DNA of 64,000 nt from Labilibacter marinus (lineage in GTDB: Bacteria; Bacteroidota; Bacteroidia; Bacteroidales; Marinilabiliaceae). Every line of letters begins with the position of its first letter. Position 1 is the first letter of the stretch. The position numbers were made by a program, and so were the translations under genes. The notes beneath the pieces are model-generated. The model was given only the letters and a program-made list of their open reading frames with translations, made no database searches and was not told the origin of the DNA. Shown here piece by piece: positions 36,438-44,951 of the stretch. Where the stretch lies: NCBI RefSeq assembly GCF_001659685.2, contig NZ_LXYE02000034.1, positions 62,001-126,000 on the forward strand, written 5' to 3'.

Positions 36438-37717
36438 TAGTTCTGTTCTTTTAGATTTTTATTTTCTGATTTAATTCTGTCTAACTGTTTTTTGTTTAGG
36501 CCTTGTTTGTAGTAAATATCAATATCTTGCCATATGCCGGTTTTTTTCATATACGGGTCATCCACATCTAAACTTAAATCGCAATCGAAACGTGCCAGAA
36601 TGGAATGCTGATTTACACCATATTTACCTGCATTAATAAAATGGCAAAGTCCCCAGGTAATTCCTCTACCATCTGTTGTATTAGTAAAAGCATCCGGAAC
36701 AAAAGGGCCTGTAGCTACAGGAACCATTTCGGTAATGGAAGCTATCTCAAAATTAACCCAGTCTTTTGCATATTGAATTGTAAAATGCTCATTTCCATCC
36801 TTAGCCACTAACGCAGCCACACCTTCTTTAAAAGGAAATAATGTAACCTCATGACCTGAGTTTAAAACTGGGTTAAGCGGATGTTTTACAAATGGTCCCA
36901 TGGGGTCATCGGCAATTGCCAAACCTCCTGCTACCCACACATTGCCAGGACGATTAAAGGCCGATTTGTAATAAATATAAACTTTACCATCGTGCACCAA
37001 AGGATAAGGGTCGTGTATGGCATATTGATCCCATGCTCCTTCTTCTCCATTTTCAATTACAGCACCTTTTACCGGAATCCAAGGACCGTCTGGAGAATCT
37101 GAATAAGACATGGCTACTGGGCAGTAATCACCTGATTTACCGCTGGCTTCCATAAAGCCTTGGTAGTACAGGTAGTATTTGTTTTTAAATTTTAAGATAT
37201 CTGTAGTAGATACCGAACGCCAACCTACTTCTGGTTTTGGTGGGCGAGGGACTGCAACACCCTGTTCTTCCCATGTAAATCCATCTTCACTAGTAGCGTA
37301 CCAAATTTCGCATAAATCCCAATCGGTTGACGGAATAGTATCGTTACTTTTATGTGCATTTTTGGCACCAACAGGAATGGTAGAAGTATTACGATAAGTA
37401 TACCATACATAGTATTTTCCGTTTTCGAAGATAACTTTAGATGGGTCGCGACGTGTAATAGTGCCATCATGGTTGCTATAATCTAGACCTTTAATTTCGG
37501 TATATTTAAATTGAGAATAAAGTTCATTATCTCTAGGATGAATAGCACTGTAGTTTTTAAAACTACGTTGCATAGCAGCACTCATTTTTCGTTGCTGTGT
37601 TTCTTTGGTAATTGTATATGGAAATGAATCATCAGGTTCTGATGGCTTATTCTCACTGACTTGCGTGCATGAAATAATAAGGACTAATAAAAGCAATAGG
37701 TAGCTTAGTTTTTTCAT
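36437..37717 (-). CDS. GH117-like glycosidase lipoprotein
   Basis: This lipoprotein of 426 residues (lipobox LIISCTQ) resembles family GH117, whose known members cut the alpha-1,3 bond to 3,6-anhydro-L-galactose from neoagaro-oligosaccharides. Shared features are the N-terminal helical extension with repeated QRKMSAAMQRS, then RRDPSKVIFENGKYYVWYTYR, WDLCEIWYATSEDGFTWEEQG, VSTTDILKFKNKYYLYYQG and MSYSDSPDGPW. The assignment is from motif memory and a GH43 relative cannot be excluded. It is third in the operon, 20 bases after the esterase gene. If correct, the glycan may contain anhydrogalactose or a galactose-fucose backbone. Confidence 0.75.
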   Translation of the reverse strand: MKKLSYLLLLLVLIISCTQVSENKPSEPDDSFPYTITKETQQRKMSAAMQRSFKNYSAIHPRDNELYSQFKYTEIKGLDYSNHDGTITRRDPSKVIFENGKYYVWYTYRNTSTIPVGAKNAHKSNDTIPSTDWDLCEIWYATSEDGFTWEEQGVAVPRPPKPEVGWRSVSTTDILKFKNKYYLYYQGFMEASGKSGDYCPVAMSYSDSPDGPWIPVKGAVIENGEEGAWDQYAIHDPYPLVHDGKVYIYYKSAFNRPGNVWVAGGLAIADDPMGPFVKHPLNPVLNSGHEVTLFPFKEGVAALVAKDGNEHFTIQYAKDWVNFEIASITEMVPVATGPFVPDAFTNTTDGRGITWGLCHFINAGKYGVNQHSILARFDCDLSLDVDDPYMKKTGIWQDIDIYYKQGLNKKQLDRIKSENKNLKEQN

Positions 37718-37737
37718 ATTTAGATATTTATGGTGAT

Positions 37738-39039
37738 TTAGTTTATAGAATCGTTTATTCTAATGAGTTCTTGATACCATTCTCGGAGTGCGAGTGTGGA
37801 GGGGCGATTGTCCAGAAACATAGCAGTAGCATGGGCATTCAGGTTTGAACTAGCAAAGGTGGCTTTTACCCCAGTTTCTTTCAACATGCTTTTTAGTTCC
37901 TCCTTGTTGTTATCTGTCATAAAATAACTGCCTTTAAACTTTTGCAAGCGTTCCTTTGCTTCATTTATATTTGCTTTGCCCCAGCCATCTCCGTCGTAGT
38001 GCTGACAAGCATGTAAACCTTTCCACATAGAAGCAATAGTATCATTTCTTAAGCCGATAAAACCGCAAGCAATAGCACCTCTGGAAAAACCTGTTAGAAT
38101 AAGTCTGTCTTTATCCCCACCAAAGTTTTTAATGATTTCATTCACCGTTTCGATGGTTAAATCTGCGGTGTGATTGGGATTGCCCCAGCCATTCTCCGTA
38201 ATTTGATTGATCACATTATCCACAAAGGGCATACTCACCCAAATAGCACCATTGCCTTTGCTCATGCCATAACCGATGGTACAAGCTTCTGGTCGTCCTG
38301 TTGAATAGCAGTCTTTAGTAAACCAAATGTTGCCTGGGAATTCAACTACCACAGGATACTTTTTACCTGCTTGCCAATCCTTGGGTAAATATAAAGCCAC
38401 GTATTTTTCAGAGTCCTTAATGCTTGCTGTTTGGTATTGCACCCTTTTGCCAGCAGCAGCTTGTTCATATGTTATATCAGGTAATTCTAATTTTCCTGCG
38501 GGCATCTGCCATTGGGGTAATTTGCCTTTTTTAATAAGATTACTAACCCGAAGTTTTGAACCCACTTGAGGGTTAACCAACATCACCTGAATTTTATCGA
38601 TAAAATTGGGATTGATAAGCGGTGTACCATCTGGGAAAGTATCTCGCAAATTACATTGAAGCGTCTTAGTTTCGCCTACTTCAATTTTTTCACTTGCCGA
38701 TACAGCATCCCAGCCTTTGCCTGCTTTAATCCAAAATAATACCTCGATTGGAGATGTTCCTGTATTGGTAAATTGTGCTTCAATAAATTCAGAGGTGTTT
38801 AAATTCCAGCCTCCTTGGGGGGCAGGTATCGTGCACCATGTATTTCTCGCTTTAGCGGATGAAGTGATATACAGCGTTTTATTCTCGGTACTTTGTTGCA
38901 TCTCGGCCTTCATGCCCCTTGAATCAGCTAAAACACGTCCTACGTTTATATGATGCCATAACTCTTCCTCTGTTGTTTTAGTCTGACATCCCGTAAGGAT
39001 AATTAGGCAAATGGGTATATATAAAATATACTTGAACAT
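37738..39039 (-). CDS. Alpha/beta-hydrolase (carbohydrate esterase-like) lipoprotein
   Basis: This lipoprotein of 433 residues (lipobox LIILTGCQ) has an N-terminal beta-sandwich, possibly glycan binding (about 25-170), and a C-terminal alpha/beta-hydrolase. The nucleophile elbow is LTGFSRGAIACG (GxSxG). A plausible catalytic His is in SNLNAHATAMF, where lipases and esterases place it. The layout resembles PHB-depolymerase/acetyl-xylan-esterase relatives. In this operon a role in removing acetyl, methyl or other ester groups from the glycan is likely but inferred. It is second in the operon, 60 bases after the oxidoreductase gene. Confidence 0.75.
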   Translation of the reverse strand: MFKYILYIPICLIILTGCQTKTTEEELWHHINVGRVLADSRGMKAEMQQSTENKTLYITSSAKARNTWCTIPAPQGGWNLNTSEFIEAQFTNTGTSPIEVLFWIKAGKGWDAVSASEKIEVGETKTLQCNLRDTFPDGTPLINPNFIDKIQVMLVNPQVGSKLRVSNLIKKGKLPQWQMPAGKLELPDITYEQAAAGKRVQYQTASIKDSEKYVALYLPKDWQAGKKYPVVVEFPGNIWFTKDCYSTGRPEACTIGYGMSKGNGAIWVSMPFVDNVINQITENGWGNPNHTADLTIETVNEIIKNFGGDKDRLILTGFSRGAIACGFIGLRNDTIASMWKGLHACQHYDGDGWGKANINEAKERLQKFKGSYFMTDNNKEELKSMLKETGVKATFASSNLNAHATAMFLDNRPSTLALREWYQELIRINDSIN

Positions 39040-39099
39040 AGATTATTTTTGATGGATTTAGTATTTAAGTTAAGCTGCTAATAAAGTTAACTTTAAAGG

Positions 39100-40938
39100 T
39101 TAATTTCCATTCAATATATCTTTCAATTCTTCCAAATGTTTTTCGTAAACACCTCTTGGGTCTGTGTTGTGCTGAATGGCCAAGCTTGCTGCATAACCTA
39201 CCACTTCGCCCATTAAACCAGTTGTTCGCATTACACGAGTAGATCCGAAACCAACGTGGGTAGTACTAATATTTCTACCCGCCATAAAAAGGTTGTTGAT
39301 ATTACGAGAATACAAACAACGGTAGGGCACATGAGCAGGTTTTGCTCTTTTATGTACTGCTTTAGATAAAAAGGCATTTTCGTTAAAGTGTTTACTGTTT
39401 TCGTCTTGTGGGTAATGCAAATCGATGGACCAAGTGGTTGGTATAAAAGCATCCTTCTGTCTAGGGTTGGTATGATTTCGATCCATCTCGCTAAAAATAT
39501 AATCACCCATTAATCTTCTCGATTCGCGTTTTCCGCCAATATAGCCTACCCAGTCTAACTTATAATGACTGTATTTATCTTTTAAATTATTTTTTAAATA
39601 CGACCAGTTACCATATACCGCTCTGAAGTTGTGGTCACGTATTTCTTCCGCTTGACTCAGTGCATCAAAATTATTAAAACCCGTTTCCCAAAACCATTCT
39701 GATGTAGCTCCATCTAAAAAGTATTCATCTGTAAATTGCAGTGCCCAAGGTGTTTTTGGAAATGTAGAGGCCTCTTCAAATTTGGATGCATGCCACATAT
39801 TTGAGGTTCCTAAACAAAATGTATCTGCTGTATCGCGAGCCAACGATTCTCCCGTTTTAGCTTTACTTTCTCTTCCATATCTATAATCAGCTCCCGCCGC
39901 ATACCCTATGGTTCCATCTCCAGTGCAGTCCACAAAAAAACGACCTTCAAAACGTAATTCTTCATTGGTAGATATATGACGAGCAATAACTGCTTTTATC
40001 TTTTGCTCATCCATCTCTACATCATAGGCATGCATATTTAAAAACAGATCTATATTTTTTTCAAAATTAACCACACTTTCCTTACGCTTGTCTCCGTATT
40101 TTTTTCCGTCTATGTTAGCGTTGTGTGGATCTCCATTATCCAACTCGCGAACAATTCTACCCAAAGCAGCATAATCATTCTCACGGTCGATAAAACCCAT
40201 CAGGTGCACTCTTATCTCTGAACTATTATTACCGCCTAATACCGGTCGGTTTTGTATAAGGGCTACTTTTAATCCGCTTCGTGATGCTGTTATAGCCGAG
40301 CAAAGTCCTGCCATACCACCACCAATAACAACTAAATCGTATTTGCCCTTAGTTTCAGGATTATTGTTTAAACCCAATAGTTTTTTTCTCCAAGGGTTCA
40401 TTGTTTCCAAATCATTTGGCGGAACATCTTTTTTACTACTGGTAAAATAAATGGCATCACACCTTCCTGCAAAACCACTTAAATCGTTTAAGCTGATAGA
40501 AACCTTTTCAGGCTCATCAATTTGAATGGTACCTCCACTATACCATTGCCAGCCTGTTTTGCCACTGGCGCCAAAAGTGTTTTTATAGTTACTTCCAATT
40601 TTTAGTTCAAATTCTCCTGGGCCAACAGGGAATGGAGCCCAATCTTTGGTTCGTACCCAAATATGATATTTACCTTTGGCAGGAAAACTGACTTGAGTTT
40701 TGGCCTCTTTTACTATTTCGCCCATACCGTGAGCTAGTAAGTAAGAAGAGCCCATAATATCAAAATATTGTTGATCTACTTTCCAACCACCTTTATTACT
40801 GAAAGATTCAGCTTCTACTAAAAGCTTTTTTTGTGCATTAAGTGATGGGGAGAATAATATCATCACTACAATTAATAAAGGTAATATAAATGGAATGATT
40901 TGAGATGATTGTCTTAGGTGTACAAGATGATTTTTCAT
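39100..40938 (-). CDS. Exported FAD-dependent oxidoreductase with N-terminal beta domain
   Basis: This protein of 612 residues is first in the operon. A long signal sequence (membrane stretch IIPFILPLLIVVMILFSP, cleavage near LNAQ) is followed by a jelly-roll-like domain (about 37-175, LLVEAESFSNKGGWKV). A PF12831-type FAD oxidoreductase comes next: the Rossmann motif VVIGGGMAGLCSAIT near 205, then GGNNSSEIRVHLMG, FFVDCTGDGTIGYAAGADY, and the terminal NIFMAGRN-like block (NNLFMAGRNISTTHVGFGS). Such proteins recur in Bacteroidota and Planctomycetota glycan loci; an oxidation of a sugar is possible but no substrate is established. Export of a flavoprotein is unusual. Confidence 0.85.
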   Translation of the reverse strand: MKNHLVHLRQSSQIIPFILPLLIVVMILFSPSLNAQKKLLVEAESFSNKGGWKVDQQYFDIMGSSYLLAHGMGEIVKEAKTQVSFPAKGKYHIWVRTKDWAPFPVGPGEFELKIGSNYKNTFGASGKTGWQWYSGGTIQIDEPEKVSISLNDLSGFAGRCDAIYFTSSKKDVPPNDLETMNPWRKKLLGLNNNPETKGKYDLVVIGGGMAGLCSAITASRSGLKVALIQNRPVLGGNNSSEIRVHLMGFIDRENDYAALGRIVRELDNGDPHNANIDGKKYGDKRKESVVNFEKNIDLFLNMHAYDVEMDEQKIKAVIARHISTNEELRFEGRFFVDCTGDGTIGYAAGADYRYGRESKAKTGESLARDTADTFCLGTSNMWHASKFEEASTFPKTPWALQFTDEYFLDGATSEWFWETGFNNFDALSQAEEIRDHNFRAVYGNWSYLKNNLKDKYSHYKLDWVGYIGGKRESRRLMGDYIFSEMDRNHTNPRQKDAFIPTTWSIDLHYPQDENSKHFNENAFLSKAVHKRAKPAHVPYRCLYSRNINNLFMAGRNISTTHVGFGSTRVMRTTGLMGEVVGYAASLAIQHNTDPRGVYEKHLEELKDILNGN

Positions 40939-41120
40939 GATAGATAAAATTGTAGATTATTGTTTCTTGCTTACTTGTATAAAGCTATTGAATGGTTTGA
41001 TTTCTATTTTAAAATTATGGAATAATGAGAAAATATCTCCATCTTAGCCTGTTCAATACTAAATCAAATAAATGAACAACTTAACTTGCAGATTAAGTGA
41101 GGTTTGTGTTTGGCTGAAAA

Positions 41121-42362
41121 ATGGATATTAATAAAAAGAACAAGGCATTTCAAGAACAAATATTAAGGCAAACAGAGAAAAAGTTTGGTAGGGGAAAAAG
41201 GCATGTTTGGAAGAATCGAGATTTTGAAGATTTAAGTCATGCAATCCATATTAAAACAAAAGTGCTAATTAGTGTAGCTACTTTAAAACGTTTATTTGGT
41301 AAGGTTAAAACCCCTGATGATTATTCTCCGCAGCAAAGTACATTAGATGCATTAATCAATTATACAGGGTATGACCCTAATACCTCAAAAAATAAAAGCA
41401 GTAATAAAAAGCTACTTGTTATTATATTAGGAGTAATTGTATTGATGTTTACCATAGCGGCATTGACTTTGTATTTTGTAGCTAAACCATTTGTAAATAA
41501 ATCGGAACAGGTTACGTTAAAAGGTAAACTGTCATTGATAAAAACGGAGGGCACTTGTCCTACAACTGCATATTTTAATTTGGAATTGCCACAAACAAGA
41601 GATAGCATCTTTGTAAATTTTGGGGATTTGTCGCCCTTGAAAACGGTAAATGGACTTGAAACTATTTCGCATTTTTATGCTTTCCCTGGACAATTTGTGG
41701 CACGATTACGAACAAAAAATCAAGCTTTAGCGCGTTCTAATAAAATATTAGTGCCGACGAATGGTTGGCAGTCCTTCGCGTATTATTTCGACAAAGACAA
41801 TAGAGAAAGATATTATCCAATTCCAATGGAAAAGGGTATAAAGGATGGTGTTTTTCATGTAGAACCACGTACTATTGCTTCAATAGGTATTGATACTACC
41901 CAAATTGTATCTGTACGAGTAGATAATTACCAAAGAACCGATATAAACGGAGATTCATTTGATTATTTCGCTAGGATAAAAAGTAGCTTGTTTTGGCCAG
42001 CTATACGATGTTATTCCACTTTTATTACCATTGAGGGAGCATTGGGTAAGGTACAGTTTAAATTTATGACCGAAGGTTGTAGTACTTATGGCTCATACAT
42101 TCTTAGCGAGATTAAAAAAAGTGGTTCGGATAGCGATCTGAGTAATTTTATAGTTGGACGAAACCAATGGTTGGATGTTCGAATAAAAAACGAAGATAAA
42201 AATGTTCAGGTTTTGGTAAACGATGAGGAGGTTTTTGTAGGAAATTACAATAAGTCTATTGGTGATATTATTGGAACAACCATTGAATTTCATGGAAGTG
42301 GCTTTGTTGATAAGGTAAAGTTAAGTGCAGGAGAAGAGTGTATTTTCGAAGGCGATTTTTAA
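41121..42362 (+). CDS. Membrane-anchored HTH/PKD/lectin-like regulator (full length)
   Basis: This paralogue of the protein at 1-1184 is complete, with 413 residues. Residues 35-62 (IHIKTKVLISVATLKRLFG) look like a helix-turn-helix and lie in the cytoplasm. A basic stretch precedes one membrane span (98-120). A PKD-like domain (about 137-212, DSIFVNFGD to FYAFPGQFVARLRT) and a concanavalin A/LamG-like domain (about 225-413) would face the periplasm. The layout mirrors ToxR/CadC-type one-component regulators, here with a glycan-binding-type sensor. It diverges from the six-gene PUL operon and shares the 182-bp gap with it, so it is a good candidate for its control. Function is inferred. Confidence 0.8.
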   Translation: MDINKKNKAFQEQILRQTEKKFGRGKRHVWKNRDFEDLSHAIHIKTKVLISVATLKRLFGKVKTPDDYSPQQSTLDALINYTGYDPNTSKNKSSNKKLLVIILGVIVLMFTIAALTLYFVAKPFVNKSEQVTLKGKLSLIKTEGTCPTTAYFNLELPQTRDSIFVNFGDLSPLKTVNGLETISHFYAFPGQFVARLRTKNQALARSNKILVPTNGWQSFAYYFDKDNRERYYPIPMEKGIKDGVFHVEPRTIASIGIDTTQIVSVRVDNYQRTDINGDSFDYFARIKSSLFWPAIRCYSTFITIEGALGKVQFKFMTEGCSTYGSYILSEIKKSGSDSDLSNFIVGRNQWLDVRIKNEDKNVQVLVNDEEVFVGNYNKSIGDIIGTTIEFHGSGFVDKVKLSAGEECIFEGDF

Positions 42363-42402
42363 TAACCATTTATATATAGTGTTTACATCAAATTACAATT
42401 TA

Positions 42403-43755
42403 ATGACAAAGTTCGAGTCTGTAAGAAATAAAGTTTTCGGCAATACAGATTTTATTACAACCGAAAGGTATTTTGTATCCGTGACTACATTAGTTACGGC
42501 TATATTTTTGGCTATATTATGTGTGGTACATATCTTGGTAGGTCTTAATTTACAACCTGTATATTTCGTTATGGGATGTTCTCTAACTCTATTTGTCTTA
42601 TATTATTTAGTCAGATTTAGAAACATTGTACTTCTTCCAAAAATAATCATGACGGTGGTTGGATTAATCATGTTGGATATTACATGGTACGTAAAGTATT
42701 TATCCAGTGGTCCCGTTTTATTATTTATTTTAATGTTTGGTGCTTTAGTTATATGGGTTTGGGAGGGGCGCAAACTAATGCTTCTGCTGATGTTTTATTT
42801 CACCAATATTGCGGTTCTCTTTTATATCGATTTTCATGCTCCGCAAGCCTTACTTAAATACCCAAGTACAGAAGCTAGGAGTATTGATATTTTTGTAAGC
42901 ATGTTTATGTATTCTGGCTTGTTGGTGTTTCTACTGTTCGTAGTTAAAAAAGAATTTCTTAAGCAAAAAGAAAATGCCGTTACTTCGGATAAATTAAAGT
43001 CGGCTTTTTTAGCCAATATGAGCCACGAAATTAGAACACCCATGAATGGAATATTAGGATTTATGGAGTTGCTTAAACTGTCATCGCCTAACGAGGAAGC
43101 CCAGAAAGAATATATTGATGTGGTTGAAAAAAGTGGGCATAGAATGTTGAATATTATCAACGATATTATTGATATTTCTAAGGTAGAGTCTGGACAGATG
43201 ACCGTTCATAGAACGGAGACGAATATTAAAGAATTGTTGGATTATATATATACTTTTTTTCAACCTGAGGCGGCAGCAAAAGATATGAAGCTGTATGTGT
43301 TAAATAATTTGCTAAAGGATGAAAGTATCATTTTTACCGATAGAGAAAAAGTATATGCCATTTTCATTAATCTAGTTAAGAATGCCATCAAATATTCTGA
43401 TACAGGGTTTATTCAGATTGGCTGTGATATGAAGAACGAAACCAATAGTATTCAGTTTTTTGTAAAAGATACAGGCATTGGTATACCAAAAGCAAAACAA
43501 ACAGAAATATTTAAACATTTTGTACAAGCAGATATTGCTAATATAATGGCAAGGCAAGGGGCTGGTTTAGGTTTATCTATAACCAAAGCTTATGTAAATA
43601 TGTTGGGTGGTGATATTTGGGTGGATAGCATAGAGGGGAAAGGGTCTACTTTTTATTTTACCTTACCAACAAGTCATGTGGATGTGAAGTCAAACGAAGA
43701 ATTGATATTAGCTACCAACAATATTAACATTGTAGAAGCGGTATTTTCAAATTGA
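42403..43755 (+). CDS. Multi-span sensor histidine kinase (orphan)
   Basis: This histidine kinase of about 450 residues has six or seven N-terminal membrane spans (about 20-200) and no extracellular sensor domain. Then come a HisKA domain with the phospho-accepting His in FLANMSHEIRTPMNGILGF, and an HATPase domain with N box NLVKNAIKYSD, G1 DTGIGIPKAKQ and G2 GAGLGLSITKAY. No receiver domain or regulator gene is adjacent. The start at 42403 (MTKFESV) is preferred over an upstream frame at 42325 that would overlap the regulator gene. The 40-base gap to the HTH/PKD/lectin-like gene suggests cotranscription, so the two may sense related signals. Confidence 0.88.
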   Translation: MTKFESVRNKVFGNTDFITTERYFVSVTTLVTAIFLAILCVVHILVGLNLQPVYFVMGCSLTLFVLYYLVRFRNIVLLPKIIMTVVGLIMLDITWYVKYLSSGPVLLFILMFGALVIWVWEGRKLMLLLMFYFTNIAVLFYIDFHAPQALLKYPSTEARSIDIFVSMFMYSGLLVFLLFVVKKEFLKQKENAVTSDKLKSAFLANMSHEIRTPMNGILGFMELLKLSSPNEEAQKEYIDVVEKSGHRMLNIINDIIDISKVESGQMTVHRTETNIKELLDYIYTFFQPEAAAKDMKLYVLNNLLKDESIIFTDREKVYAIFINLVKNAIKYSDTGFIQIGCDMKNETNSIQFFVKDTGIGIPKAKQTEIFKHFVQADIANIMARQGAGLGLSITKAYVNMLGGDIWVDSIEGKGSTFYFTLPTSHVDVKSNEELILATNNINIVEAVFSN

Positions 43756-43763
43756 AACGAATA

Positions 43764-44411
43764 ATGAAAAGTAGGCTTTCTGATGATAAAAAAAGATTAT
43801 GCGCTATAAGTCTATTTCTTCGAAATAGTAGGCGTAGTTTCTTTTTGTTGTTTAGTATATTTGTTTTAGGCTACGTCTTGGCTCAGAGTAGAACAAATGA
43901 ATTATCTCAGAATGTTGAATATACAATTATTGATGAAGTTTCGAGCATCAATTGCAAATTGATCTATGAGCAAGACTGCTGTCAGTTAGATAATGAGAAT
44001 TCAATCAATATACGTCATACGTTAATTTCTAAAGGTGATAATCCTTATTTGCTTTCCGTGAATTCAAAACGGACTAAAGTAAAATTACAATTAGAAATGG
44101 ATACTTGCTATTTTGTAGAATTTAAAAAAGATTCTACAAACTTCAGAGGATTTCTTAGTTCCCAAAGTAACATGAAAGTTAATGATAGTTGGAAAATTAT
44201 TATAGACAAAGTAGGAATGAAGTGTATGGATACTAATTACCATAATGCAACTATTTTTCAGGGAAAAGACTCAATAATGCTGAACAAATTGTTTAATGTG
44301 AAAATTCTAGAGTTTGATATTGATGAGGATAGCAAAACCGAGATATATTTGTTTTCTTATGTAACTTGTGAAAGTAAATTAAAGATTTATAGAATTATGA
44401 GAAGACAATAA
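43764..44411 (+). CDS. Unknown exported or membrane-anchored protein
   Basis: This protein of about 215 residues begins 8 bases after the kinase stop (an in-frame TTG at 43752 would overlap it). Residues about 25-42 (FFLLFSIFVLGYVLAQS) are a signal peptide or anchor. The remainder is hydrophilic and beta-rich with several Cys (CKLIYEQDCC, MDTCYFVEF, KCMDTN, TCESK), which may form disulfides. No family recognised. It may be the last gene of the regulator-kinase transcript. Confidence 0.6.
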   Translation: MKSRLSDDKKRLCAISLFLRNSRRSFFLLFSIFVLGYVLAQSRTNELSQNVEYTIIDEVSSINCKLIYEQDCCQLDNENSINIRHTLISKGDNPYLLSVNSKRTKVKLQLEMDTCYFVEFKKDSTNFRGFLSSQSNMKVNDSWKIIIDKVGMKCMDTNYHNATIFQGKDSIMLNKLFNVKILEFDIDEDSKTEIYLFSYVTCESKLKIYRIMRRQ

Positions 44412-44435
44412 ATTAATGTATTTAGTTGAAATTAT

Positions 44436-44888
44436 ATGATATTTAAAAAATATAGAGGTTTTTTATTTGTTACTGCTTATTATTTAATTGGTATATTTTT
44501 AAGTGTAATTACTTATGAAATATTCGGACATCCATACATTCACGCACCAGGATTACATCATATCTTATTCTTGACTTTTATGATAGGAGGTTTTATCTTG
44601 ACTTTTATTAGCGCTTTCAATTTTGGAGGTAAAAACCATCTGTTTCATAAAGAATCTATAATTGCTCATGGCATTATCTTAGGAGGAGTAATAATATCTT
44701 TAGTAATAAGTTTTAAGCTCACTAATCTTAAAAATGAAATATCTAAAGAGAATCAATTACCTTCTTCTATGATAATTAATGTTAATGATTCTATTAAATA
44801 TGTTGTTAGTGATAGTGACACTGTATATATGATGAAATTTGATAGTATAGTTATAGATAAGATCAATTTACAAATACCTAATAAGTAA
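44436..44888 (+). CDS. Unknown small membrane protein
   Basis: This protein of 150 residues has three predicted spans (about 8-26, 40-62, 72-92) and a hydrophilic C-terminal tail of about 55 residues rich in Ser, Asp and Ile. No known family. The sequence here is more AT-rich than the neighbouring glycosidase genes. It lies 24 bases after the preceding unknown gene. Confidence 0.55.
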   Translation: MIFKKYRGFLFVTAYYLIGIFLSVITYEIFGHPYIHAPGLHHILFLTFMIGGFILTFISAFNFGGKNHLFHKESIIAHGIILGGVIISLVISFKLTNLKNEISKENQLPSSMIINVNDSIKYVVSDSDTVYMMKFDSIVIDKINLQIPNK

Positions 44889-44951
44889 GATTAATTACCC
44901 TCTTTCTGGAATAAAAAGATATTTTTGGTGTACTTAAATAATTCAAATATC

